Below are positions 56,395 through 64,000 of a DNA stretch of 64,000 bases, one piece after another. Source of the DNA: PKWO01 sp036384915 (GTDB taxonomy: Bacteria > Pseudomonadota > Gammaproteobacteria > Burkholderiales > Burkholderiaceae_D); NCBI GenBank assembly GCA_036384915.1, contig DASVLJ010000063.1:1-64000 (forward strand), read 5' to 3'. The translations under genes and the position numbers were made by a program. The notes below the pieces were generated by a model, which saw only the letters and a program-made list of their open reading frames with translations, had not been told where the DNA came from and did no database searches. The first letter of the stretch is position 1. Every line of letters starts with the position of its first letter.

Positions 56395-57282
56395 ATGGCA
56401 AAAATCGGTTTCATCGGCACAGGCATCATGGGTGCTCCCATGGCAGGCCACCTGCAGCGCGGCGGATACAAGCTCTACCTGCACGACATCAAAAACCCGC
56501 CTTTCGAGCTGATCGAAGGCGGGGCGACTGTCTGCACGTCGGGCACGGAGGTCGCCAAGCGTGCCGACATCATCATCACCATGGTGCCGGACACGCCCCA
56601 CGTGGAAGCGGCGCTATTCGGCGAAAATGGCGTGGCGGCGGGGCTGACGGCCGGCAAGATCGTGATCGACATGAGCTCGATCTCGCCCATCGCCACCAAG
56701 GGTTTCGCGAAGAAGATCAACGAACTGGGCTGCCAATATCTCGATGCCCCCGTCTCGGGCGGCGAAGTCGGAGCCAAGGCCGCCTCGCTGACCATCATGG
56801 CGGGCGGCCCGCAAGCCGCGTTCGATACGGTCAAGCCGCTGTTCGAATTGATGGGCAAGCACATCACGCTGGTAGGCGGCAACGGCGACGGCCAAACCAC
56901 CAAGGTGGCCAACCAGATCATCGTCGCGCTTAACATCCAGGCCGTTTCGGAAGCCTTGCTGTTCGCCTCCAAGGCCGGCGCCGATCCGGCGCGTGTGCGC
57001 CAGGCCCTGATGGGCGGCTTCGCCGCCTCGCGCATTCTCGAAGTGCACGGCGAACGCATGGTCAATCGCACCTTCAGTCCCGGCTTCCGCATCGAGCTGC
57101 ACCAGAAAGATTTGAACCTGGCGCTGCAGGGAGCGAAGGCTTTGGGTGTATCCTTGCCCAACACGGCCGCGGCGCAGGAATTGATGAATGCTTGCGCGGC
57201 CCACGGCATGAGCGGCCTGGACCACTCGGCGCTGTGCCGCGCGATTGAGATAATGTCGAATCATGAGATCGCGAAAGCGTGA
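56395..57282 (+). CDS. glxR: Tartronate semialdehyde reductase
   Basis: A 295-residue beta-hydroxyacid dehydrogenase behind ACAGGAAA. It reduces tartronate semialdehyde to D-glycerate with NAD(P)H. NAD motif: GFIGTGIMGAPMAGHL; substrate motif: DAPVSGGEVGAKAASL; catalytic Lys in GQTTKVANQI (about residue 170). The length is normal. It lies third in the glyoxylate block. Confidence 0.95.
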   Translation: MAKIGFIGTGIMGAPMAGHLQRGGYKLYLHDIKNPPFELIEGGATVCTSGTEVAKRADIIITMVPDTPHVEAALFGENGVAAGLTAGKIVIDMSSISPIATKGFAKKINELGCQYLDAPVSGGEVGAKAASLTIMAGGPQAAFDTVKPLFELMGKHITLVGGNGDGQTTKVANQIIVALNIQAVSEALLFASKAGADPARVRQALMGGFAASRILEVHGERMVNRTFSPGFRIELHQKDLNLALQGAKALGVSLPNTAAAQELMNACAAHGMSGLDHSALCRAIEIMSNHEIAKA

Positions 57283-57369
57283 TGGAAACTCCTCTCCGGC
57301 TGATGGCAGAGGATCGCCATACGCTCGCGAGCGAGCCAAGCAAATTAATAAATCATACCGATGAGACCC

Positions 57370-58638
57370 ATGTCCAACATCAACCCTCGCCAATTCCTGC
57401 TGGACCTCTGCGGCGCCGCCATAGCCCGGGTAAGCGCCGCAGAATGCCTGCCGCAACATCTGCCCCAGCCGCCGAGAAACGGCAAGACCATCGTCATCGG
57501 CGCAGGCAAAGCCGCCGCAGCCATGGCCCAAGCAGTGGAGCAACACTGGCAAGGCGACATAAGCGGCCTGGTGGTGACGCGCTACGGCCACGGTGCCGAT
57601 TGCAGGAAGATCGAGGTGGTCGAAGCTTCCCATCCGGTGCCGGACGAAGCCGGCAGAAAAGCCGCGCAGCGGATGCTGGAGATGGTGCAAGGCTTGAGCG
57701 AGAACGACCTCGTGCTATGCCTGATTTCGGGCGGCGGCTCGGCCCTGCTGGCATTGCCGGCCGAAGGCATCACGCTCGAACAGAAGCGGGCGATCAACAA
57801 GGCGCTGCTCAAAAGCGGCGCCACCATCGCCGATATGAATTGCGTGCGCAAGCATCTCTCCGCCATCAAGGGCGGCAGATTGGCCCTGGCTTGCGCGCCG
57901 GCCCGCGTGGCGACGCTCTTGATCTCGGACGTTCCCGGCGACGACCCCAACATCGTTGCCAGCGGTCCCACGCTGCCCGACCCGACGAGCTGCGCGCAAG
58001 CCTTGGCGATTTTGCGCAAATATAAAATCGAGATCCCGTCCGGCATCGAACAATTGCTCGAGTCGGGCAAGCTCGAAACCCCTAAGCCCGGCGATGCCCG
58101 TTTCGCGCGCAACACTTGCGAGGTGATCGCCACGGCGCAGGATGCGCTCGAGGCCGCCGCAGACCATGCTCGCAATGCCGGCATCACGCCCTACATCCTG
58201 TCCGACGGCATGGAAGGCGAGTCGCGCGACGTGGCGCTGGTGCACGCCGGCATTGCACGCCAGGTCGCGGCGCGCGGACAGCCGTTTGCCAAGCCCTGCC
58301 TGTTGCTGTCTGGCGGGGAGACCACGGTGACGGTACGGGGCAACGGGCGCGGCGGCCGCAATGCCGAATTCCTGCTTGCGCTGGCGGCCGCCCTGGATGG
58401 GCATCCCGACATCCATGCCATTGCCTGCGACACCGACGGAATCGACGGTTCGGAAGACAATGCCGGTGCACTCTATGGCCCCGATTCGCTGCAGCGCGCG
58501 GCGGCGAAGGGTTTGAAGGCGCGTGCCATGCTTGACGATAACGACGGCTACGGGTTCTTCAGTGCGCTGAGCGATCTTGTCGTCAGCGGGCCGACGCGGA
58601 CCAACGTCAACGATTTTCGGGCGATATTGATTTTATAG
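57370..58638 (+). CDS. ttuD: Glycerate 2-kinase, MOFRL type
   Basis: A 422-residue protein; ATG 57361 three codons upstream is an equal alternative and no clear ribosome-binding site favours either. It has the GckA/TtuD layout: GAGKAAAAMAQAVEQHW, VEASHPVPDEAG, LISGGGSALLALP, NCVRKHLSAIKGGRLA and the MOFRL domain with LSGGETTVTVRGNGRGGRNAEFLL. It phosphorylates D-glycerate, normally to 2-phosphoglycerate, and completes the route from glyoxylate to glycolysis. TtuD was first named for tartrate use; the neighbours make glyoxylate use likely here. Confidence 0.92.
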   Translation: MSNINPRQFLLDLCGAAIARVSAAECLPQHLPQPPRNGKTIVIGAGKAAAAMAQAVEQHWQGDISGLVVTRYGHGADCRKIEVVEASHPVPDEAGRKAAQRMLEMVQGLSENDLVLCLISGGGSALLALPAEGITLEQKRAINKALLKSGATIADMNCVRKHLSAIKGGRLALACAPARVATLLISDVPGDDPNIVASGPTLPDPTSCAQALAILRKYKIEIPSGIEQLLESGKLETPKPGDARFARNTCEVIATAQDALEAAADHARNAGITPYILSDGMEGESRDVALVHAGIARQVAARGQPFAKPCLLLSGGETTVTVRGNGRGGRNAEFLLALAAALDGHPDIHAIACDTDGIDGSEDNAGALYGPDSLQRAAAKGLKARAMLDDNDGYGFFSALSDLVVSGPTRTNVNDFRAILIL

Positions 58639-58704
58639 TTCGCCCCGATGCTTGGCCGGCGGCAATTTTGACATGGGCGTGCGCGGCACCGTACCATCCC
58701 AGGC

Positions 58705-59610
58705 ATGTCCAAAAATCCCCACCGCCGCGCCGTCTTCCTCCTGTGCTTCGCCGCAACGCTATGGAGCATAGCCGGCGTCCTCACGCGCCAGCTCGACCAC
58801 GCGCGCGGGTTTGAAGTCACCTTCTGGCGCAGCGTATTCGCCGGCGCCTTCGTCGCATTGGCCTTGATCGTGCAACAGCGCGGCATGGCCGTGGCGAGCG
58901 TACGTGCCGTCGGCCGCTGGGGCGTGGTCTCGGGCTTCATGTGGTGCGCCATGTTTTGCTGCTTCATGATCGCGCTCACCTTGACCACGGTGGCCAACAC
59001 CTTGATCGTCATGAGCACTTCGCCCTTGCTGACGGCGCTGTTGGCCAGGCTGGTGCTGCATCACCCGATTGCGCTGCGTACCTGGCTCGCCATCGCGGCG
59101 GCATTCGCCGGCATCGTCTGGATGTTCGCCGGCAGCATGAGCCAGGTCGATGCGCGCCAGTTCACCGGCATGCTGATCGCGATGGGCGTGCCGGTGGCGG
59201 CATCGATCAACGTGGTGGCGCTGAAGAAGGCGGGGCAGGGCGTGGACTTGATTCCGGCGGTACTGCTGGGCGCCGTCTTTTCCGCCGTGCTGATGCTGCC
59301 CTTGATGTGGCCGGCGCAAACCTCCCGGCACGACCTCGTCATCCTGGCAATTCTGGGCGTGGTGCAACTCGGCTTCCCCTGCATGGTGATGGTGGCGGCC
59401 GCACGCAACCTGTCGGCGCCGGAGATCGGCTTGCTCGGCCTGATCGAAGTTTTGCTCGGGCCGATCTGGGCGTGGCTTGGCGCGGGGGAAGTGCCGGCGC
59501 GGGCGACGCTCGTTGGTGGGGGAATCGTGCTGGTTGCGCTGGTGTTGAATGAATTTGCCGCTTTGCGCGAAATCAACCCCGACGACGACATGCCGCCGCC
59601 GGTGGCTTGA
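58705..59610 (+). CDS. EamA/DMT family transporter
   Basis: A 301-residue membrane protein with ten hydrophobic segments in two EamA repeats (ATLWSIAGVLTRQ at the start of the first; NVVALKKAG at the start of the second). Such proteins export metabolites or amino acids; the substrate is unknown. It lies 66 bases after ttuD in the same direction and may belong to the same transcript. Confidence 0.9.
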   Translation: MSKNPHRRAVFLLCFAATLWSIAGVLTRQLDHARGFEVTFWRSVFAGAFVALALIVQQRGMAVASVRAVGRWGVVSGFMWCAMFCCFMIALTLTTVANTLIVMSTSPLLTALLARLVLHHPIALRTWLAIAAAFAGIVWMFAGSMSQVDARQFTGMLIAMGVPVAASINVVALKKAGQGVDLIPAVLLGAVFSAVLMLPLMWPAQTSRHDLVILAILGVVQLGFPCMVMVAAARNLSAPEIGLLGLIEVLLGPIWAWLGAGEVPARATLVGGGIVLVALVLNEFAALREINPDDDMPPPVA

Positions 59611-59612
59611 TG

Positions 59613-59733
59613 TTGCAGGTTGTGTCGGCCGTCGCACGGTGAGCGCAGCGAAGCAACATGCGCGCGTTGAATCAACGCACCTGACGGTGCAACCCGTCAA
59701 TGTTGGGCTTCGCTGCGCTCAGCGCCAACCTAC
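59613..59733. repeat. Decayed copy of the GGGCTTCGC inverted repeat
   Basis: The right arm 59702-59733 (GTTGGGCTTCGCTGCGCTCA...) matches the right arm of the copy at 28097-28128 in most positions, and the centre shares CGCGCGTTGAATCAACGCA (CGCGCGTTAAATCAACGCA in the other copy). The left arm is degraded. It separates two convergent genes, as the other copy does. Confidence 0.75.
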
Positions 59734-59736
59734 TTT

Positions 59737-61080
59737 CTAAGCAGGCACCGGCTCAACCGCAGGCACCGCCTTTTGCGCCTTCAACACCGAGGCGATCGCG
59801 CCGAACAATTCATCGATCTGCGCCTTGTCGATGATCAGGGGCGGCGAGAGGGCGATAATGTCGCCCGTGGTGCGGATCAGCACGCCCTTTTCCCAGAAGC
59901 ACTTCTGGAACACGTCGAACGCGCGCGCCGTGGGCATGCCGGGCACGCCTTCGAGTTCGATGCCGCACACGATGCCGAGATTGCGGATGTCCTTCACGTA
60001 GGGCAAGCCCTTCAAGCTGTGCGCCGCTTCCTCGAAGTAGGAACTCATTGCGGCGGCGCGCTCGAACATCTGCTCTTCCCGGTACACATCCATGGTGGCG
60101 ATCAGGGCGGCGCAAGCGAGCGGATGCGCGCTATAGGTATAGCCGTGGAAGAATTCGATCGTGCCGGGTGCGGCGGCATTCATGAAGGTGTCGTGGATAT
60201 CCTGACGCACGATGACGGCGCCCATGGGCACGGCGGCATTGGTCAAGCCCTTGGCGCAGGTGATCATGTCGGGCACCACGCCGAAGTAATCGGCCGCGAA
60301 CGGCGCGCCCAGGCGGCCGAAGCCGGTGATGACTTCGTCGAAGATCAACAGGATGCCGTACTTGTCGCAGATGGCGCGGATCTTTTGCAGATAACCCTTG
60401 GGCGGGATGATCACGCCGGTCGAACCCTGGATCGGTTCGACGATCAGCGCGGCAATCGTGGACGGATCGTGCAGCGCCAGGATGCGCTGGTCCAGTTCGT
60501 CGGCCATCTCGCTGCCATGCTCGGGCAAGCCCTTGGAAAAAGCGTTCTTGGCGATATTGAGCGGATGGCGCAAGTGGTCGATGCCGGGCAGCGTCGGGCC
60601 GAAATGCTTGCGGTTGCCGGCTATGCCGCCGACCGCGATGCCGCCGAAGCCCACGCCGTGATAGCCCCGTTCGCGGCCGATCAGGCGCGTGCGCAAGCCG
60701 TCGCCGCGCATGCGGTGGTAAGCCAGCGCGATCTTCAGGGCGCTATCGACCGCTTCCGAGCCGTCGTTGCAAAAGAACACGCGATTCAAGCCTTCCGGCG
60801 CGATCTTGGCCAGGGCCGTGGCGGCTTCGAAAGCCAGGGGATGGCCCATCTGAAAGGCTGGGGCATAGTCCATCTCGCCGGCCTGCTTCTGGATCGCGGC
60901 CGTGATCTTCGGGTGATTGTGCCCGGCATTGACGCACCACAAGCCCGACGTGCCGTCGAGCACGCGGCGGCCGTCGTCGGTGGTGTAATGCATGCCCGAA
61001 GCCGATACCAGCATGCGCGGCTTGGCCTTGAATTGCCGGTTGGCAGTGAAGGGCATCCAGAAATGTTCGGTGTTGATCAT
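59737..61080 (-). CDS. Omega-amino acid:pyruvate aminotransferase
   Basis: A 447-residue class III PLP aminotransferase. It carries CNDGSEAVDSALKIALAYH, GRERGYHGVGFGGIAVGG, the PLP aspartate in LIFDEVITGFGR (Asp248) and the Schiff-base Lys277 in DMITCAKGLTN. It is close in pattern to beta-alanine:pyruvate aminotransferase, so beta-alanine to malonate semialdehyde conversion is likely. No malonate-semialdehyde dehydrogenase gene is adjacent. It is convergent with the EamA gene. Confidence 0.92.
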   Translation of the reverse strand: MINTEHFWMPFTANRQFKAKPRMLVSASGMHYTTDDGRRVLDGTSGLWCVNAGHNHPKITAAIQKQAGEMDYAPAFQMGHPLAFEAATALAKIAPEGLNRVFFCNDGSEAVDSALKIALAYHRMRGDGLRTRLIGRERGYHGVGFGGIAVGGIAGNRKHFGPTLPGIDHLRHPLNIAKNAFSKGLPEHGSEMADELDQRILALHDPSTIAALIVEPIQGSTGVIIPPKGYLQKIRAICDKYGILLIFDEVITGFGRLGAPFAADYFGVVPDMITCAKGLTNAAVPMGAVIVRQDIHDTFMNAAAPGTIEFFHGYTYSAHPLACAALIATMDVYREEQMFERAAAMSSYFEEAAHSLKGLPYVKDIRNLGIVCGIELEGVPGMPTARAFDVFQKCFWEKGVLIRTTGDIIALSPPLIIDKAQIDELFGAIASVLKAQKAVPAVEPVPA

Positions 61081-61254
61081 GATGCAATCCTTAGGGGATA
61101 AATAGGACGAGTGGCAATTTTGCTAGCTTAATGCGAATGTGGCCTTATGGCTAGTTCCACTTTTTTCGTATTTATAGGGCCGCTTGAAGGTCTGTGGCGG
61201 CGAAGCAAGTCGCTGTCCGGTAAAATGAGGGTTTCCCTGCAAGACCGATTTTAC

Positions 61255-62268
61255 GTGGATTCCGCAAAACCGCCTTTACCACTGCCCGCCCGCCGCGTGT
61301 CGGTGGCCCCGATGATGGATTGGACCGACCGCCATTGCCGCGTGTTCCATCGTCACATCACGCGCCACACCTGGCTCTATACCGAAATGGTGACCACCGG
61401 CGCTCTGCTGCATGGCGACGTGCCGCGCCATCTCGACTTCGATGCCAGCGAACACCCCGTGGCGCTGCAACTGGGCGGCAGCGAGCCGGCCGATCTGGCG
61501 CACGGTGCCAAGCTTGGCGCCCAGTGGGGCTACGACGAGATCAACCTCAATTGCGGCTGCCCGTCCGAGCGCGTGCAGCGCGGCGCATTCGGCGCCTGCC
61601 TGATGGCAGAGCCCGGTCTCGTGGCCGATTGCGTCAAGGCCATGCGCGATGCGGTCGATATCGACGTTACCGTCAAACACCGCATCGGCATCGATGCGAT
61701 GGACAATTACGAGTTCGTGCTCGATTTCGTCGGCACCGTGGCCGAAGCCGGCTGCAAGACCTTCATCGTCCATGCCCGCAGCGCCATCCTCAAAGGCTTG
61801 AGCCCGAAGGAAAACCGCGAGATTCCGCCGCTGCGCTATGAATCGGCCTATCGTCTCAAGCGCGATTTTCCGCATCTGGAAATCATCATCAACGGCGGCA
61901 TCAAGACCTGTACCGAAATCGACGAGCACTTGCAGTACGTGGACGGTGTGATGATAGGGCGCGAGGCTTACCACAATCCCTACCTGATGGCCGAGTTCGA
62001 CGCGCGCTATTACAACGACCACAATCCCGTGAAGACGCGCGCCGAAGTGGCCGCGGCCATGCTGCCCTATATGCGCGAGCAATTGCAGAAATACGGGCAC
62101 GTCGGCTTGAAGCTGAACAGCGTCACGCGCCACATGCTGGGCTTGATGGCCGGCTTGCCCGGCGCGCGCGGCTTCCGCCAGGCCATGTCGGACAACAAGC
62201 GGCTGGCTTCGGGAAACCCCGAGGTGTTGATGGAAGCGATCGAGCGCATGCAGCCATTGGCTGCCTGA
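61255..62268 (+). CDS. dusA: tRNA-dihydrouridine(20/20a) synthase
   Basis: A 337-residue FMN protein that reduces U20 of tRNA. DusA markers: VSVAPMMDWTDRHCR, LYTEMVTTGAL, EINLNCGCPSERV with the active-site Cys, and GLSPKENREIPPL. The start is uncertain: GTG 61255 is chosen because ATG 61225 lies inside a TAAAAT that looks like a -10 box (61221-61226). Both give a complete domain. Confidence 0.95.
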   Translation: MDSAKPPLPLPARRVSVAPMMDWTDRHCRVFHRHITRHTWLYTEMVTTGALLHGDVPRHLDFDASEHPVALQLGGSEPADLAHGAKLGAQWGYDEINLNCGCPSERVQRGAFGACLMAEPGLVADCVKAMRDAVDIDVTVKHRIGIDAMDNYEFVLDFVGTVAEAGCKTFIVHARSAILKGLSPKENREIPPLRYESAYRLKRDFPHLEIIINGGIKTCTEIDEHLQYVDGVMIGREAYHNPYLMAEFDARYYNDHNPVKTRAEVAAAMLPYMREQLQKYGHVGLKLNSVTRHMLGLMAGLPGARGFRQAMSDNKRLASGNPEVLMEAIERMQPLAA

Positions 62269-62270
62269 CG

Positions 62271-62588
62271 CTACATCTCCAGCGGCTTGTGCGCCGCTCC
62301 CGCCGCCGGCGGCATGATGGAAAATTCCACAGCCCGCGTGCCGTCGCCGACCTGGCTTTCCCAGGCCTTCATGCAAAAGCTCTTTTCTTCGGCGGTCAAC
62401 TGTTCGCGCCAGAATACTGTCAGCGTGCCGCGGTCGTCGTGCAATTGCGCCAGCTTGGTGATGAAGGCCTTGTTATGCACGTGATCGGCCATGCCTACCA
62501 TGTAGCCATAGACGCGATTCAGGCGCTCGATGCGGTCCGGTTCGGTGATGCTGTTGGTTGCGGTGATGATGGGGTGGTCCAGATACAT
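62271..62588 (-). CDS. Hypothetical protein
   Basis: A 105-residue cytosolic protein. It is mostly helical with RIERLNRVYGYMVGMADHV and LTVFWREQLTAEEKSFCMKAWESQVGDG. No family is recognised. It converges on dusA with two bases between stops. A ribosome-binding site GGGAGAAGC precedes the ATG. Confidence 0.65.
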   Translation of the reverse strand: MYLDHPIITATNSITEPDRIERLNRVYGYMVGMADHVHNKAFITKLAQLHDDRGTLTVFWREQLTAEEKSFCMKAWESQVGDGTRAVEFSIMPPAAGAAHKPLEM

Positions 62589-62724
62589 CTTGCTTCTCCC
62601 TGGCAGGTCTCCTGCCTGCCAGTGTAGCAGGGTGGGGCGGCGCCTGGCGCAGACTGTGCCGCATGCGCGACAGTTGGGTCAAGGCGTTGCTACAATGCGG
62701 TTTTTCGTCGAAGCGAGGGTAACG

Positions 62725-63213
62725 ATGAAACGCCTGCTGGCCGTCCTGGCCCTGAGCCTGTCCGCCTCGGCGCACGCCGCCGATGCCGTCGCCGCCTGCG
62801 ACATCCGGGTCTTCCCCATCGACCCCGATCCCAAGGGCACCAATGTGCGCAGCGGCCCGGCGGCCGACAGCCGCGTGGCCGGCGTGATCGCCTCGCAGGA
62901 TTCCGAACTCGATGTGACCGGATCGCAGGGAAAATGGCTGCGCATCAGCCGTGCCGAGGGCGTGGACGGTACCTCGTTCTTCGCCGGCGAAGGCTGGGTT
63001 TTTGCTGCGCTGACCGGTGTGACGGCGCGTTCGTCCACCAAGCTTCATGCCTCACCCGACCCGGCCAGCCCCGTGGTCGGCAGCATGGCTGCGGACGAAC
63101 AGGGCGCGGTGCAGGCGTGCAAAGGCGGTTGGGTGCAGGTACAAACCAAGAAAATCAAAGGCTGGATGGCGCCCAATACGCATTGCGGCAATCCGGTGAC
63201 GACCTGCGTTTAA
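62725..63213 (+). CDS. Exported SH3-domain protein
   Basis: A 162-residue protein with a signal peptide (LLAVLALSLSASAHA-AD). Two SH3b-like units follow: GTNVRSGPAADSRVAGVIASQDSELDV and a second with KLHASPDPASPVVGSM and GGWVQVQTKKIKGWMAP. Four Cys in the mature part may form disulfides. Bacterial SH3b domains often bind cell-wall peptides. It sits alone between minus-strand genes. Confidence 0.82.
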   Translation: MKRLLAVLALSLSASAHAADAVAACDIRVFPIDPDPKGTNVRSGPAADSRVAGVIASQDSELDVTGSQGKWLRISRAEGVDGTSFFAGEGWVFAALTGVTARSSTKLHASPDPASPVVGSMAADEQGAVQACKGGWVQVQTKKIKGWMAPNTHCGNPVTTCV

Positions 63214-63251
63214 CGTGCTCCGTGCCCGGCTTCGCTCAGTATCAGGTCGGG

Positions 63252-63887
63252 TTACAACCCACCCTGCGGCGCCTTCCAGATCAAACGCAAACCCAGCGCC
63301 GCAATCGCACCGGCTGCGGCGCGATCCACACCGGTTTTCATGCGCAGATACCAGGCGCGCGGGCAGCTGCTGGAAAACCCCAGCGCCACCAGCGTGTACC
63401 ACCCTGCCTCGATCATGAAGATGCAAGGCGGCAGCGCCAGCTGGCACCATAGCGGAGGGTGTTGCGGCAGCAGGGCGGCGAAGATACTGGCGTAATAGAT
63501 GGCGGTCTTGGGATTGCTCAATTGCGTCGACAGCCCGACCCAGAATGACTTGCGGCCGCCTTGCTGCATCGTGCCGCCGTCTTCCATCGCCAGCGGCTGC
63601 GCCGCACCGCGCCAGATGCGCGAAGCGAGGTAGAGCAGATAAAGCCCGCCGGCGATTTTCAAGCCGATGTAAAGCCAGCTCACCGCCGCCAGCACCTGAT
63701 ACAGGCCCACCAGGGCCACACCCGCAAACAGAACGCCGCCCACGCCCATGCCCAGTGCCGTGGCCAGGCCGTCGCGGCGCGACAGGCCGATGGCATTGCG
63801 CACCACGATGACGAAGCTGGGCCCCGGGCTCATGGCGCCGAGCAGGAGGGCGGCGAGAATGGAGACAAAGGCGCTGGAATTGGACAT
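63252..63887 (-). CDS. LysE/RhtB family exporter
   Basis: A 211-residue membrane protein with six spans, started at MSNSSAFVS. The LysE/RhtB signature is GAMSPGPSFVIVVRNAIG, with GVGGVLFAGVALVGLY and GLSTQLSNPKTAIYYASIF. Such proteins export amino acids such as threonine, homoserine or lysine. The substrate is unknown. The start lies nine bases after the stop of the truncated gene at the window edge, so they may be co-transcribed. Confidence 0.9.
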   Translation of the reverse strand: MSNSSAFVSILAALLLGAMSPGPSFVIVVRNAIGLSRRDGLATALGMGVGGVLFAGVALVGLYQVLAAVSWLYIGLKIAGGLYLLYLASRIWRGAAQPLAMEDGGTMQQGGRKSFWVGLSTQLSNPKTAIYYASIFAALLPQHPPLWCQLALPPCIFMIEAGWYTLVALGFSSSCPRAWYLRMKTGVDRAAAGAIAALGLRLIWKAPQGGL

Positions 63888-63895
63888 GGTGGGGA

Positions 63896-64000
63896 TCAAG
63901 GAGTGGGAGGTTCGTCGGACTGGCGCTGCCTGAGCCTCGCACGGCGGTGGCGCGCAACCCAGGCAACGATGCCGACTATCGCGAAGAGCACGCCGAACAA
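63896..64000 (-). CDS. Partial small membrane protein at window end
   Basis: The 34 codons visible encode LFGVLFAIVGIVAWVARHRRA and a polar tail ending PPTP before TGA. The hydrophobic stretch followed by Arg-rich residues is a membrane span with a cytosolic end. The beginning lies beyond the window; family unknown. Confidence 0.5.
   Translation of the reverse strand: MFGVLFAIVGIVAWVARHRRARLRQRQSDEPPTP

Overview
The window looks like chromosomal DNA of a betaproteobacterium of the order Burkholderiales, most likely Oxalobacteraceae (Herbaspirillum/Collimonas/Massilia-like). This is inferred from high GC coding bias, the DUF3460-scpA-panC block, gltX followed by tRNA-Ala(GGC) and tRNA-Glu(TTC), the gcl-hyi-glxR-ttuD glyoxylate block, the ubiUVT genes, and the dispersed palindromic repeats. 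No database search was possible, so the genus is a guess.

Layout. 1-11 kb is accessory and rich in repeats: copies of a GAAGCGTAATGC repeat, a MITE-like element present twice, small lipoproteins, an M91-type zinc metallopeptidase resembling an effector, and a DegP-like protease fused to Sel1 repeats. At 5.9-10.1 kb seven minus-strand genes form a compact unit with roadblock/LC7-type proteins, a small GTPase and a protein that fuses an ABC ATPase to a dual-specificity phosphatase; I know of no described system with this composition. 11-19.8 kb holds a periplasmic binding protein, a PilJ/NarX-type sensor-domain protein, the O2-independent ubiquinone genes ubiU-ubiV-(trhA)-ubiT behind an FNR-type palindrome, a secreted beta-propeller and an Lrp regulator. 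19.9-44.9 kb is mostly core: btuF, panC, scpA, metG, apbC, an OFA-family transporter, gltX, two tRNAs, and two c-di-GMP proteins with receiver domains. It also holds an 878-residue ankyrin protein whose start lies just behind a TTCG-N16-TTCG hrpII-type box.

45.3-51.9 kb is the most striking region, a probable new azoline-forming (TOMM-type) RiPP locus. Two proteins share a short amphipathic leader. One has all five of its cysteines just behind that leader, ahead of a folded domain. The other is 229 residues with about 46 cysteines, mostly in CxxC repeats. They are followed by a fused RRE/E1-like/YcaO cyclodehydratase, a Gfo/Idh-type protein resembling the thiazolinyl imide reductases of yersiniabactin and pyochelin synthesis, and a YVTN/YncE-type beta-propeller. 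Three palindromic operator-like elements precede the locus, a strong hairpin separates the Cys-rich gene from the cyclodehydratase gene, and a decayed IS5-type transposase lies behind it.

53-64 kb is metabolic: glyoxylate carboligase, hydroxypyruvate isomerase, tartronate semialdehyde reductase and glycerate kinase convert glyoxylate to a phosphoglycerate, followed by an EamA transporter, an omega-amino acid aminotransferase, dusA, an SH3-domain protein and a LysE/RhtB exporter. The window ends inside a small membrane-protein gene.
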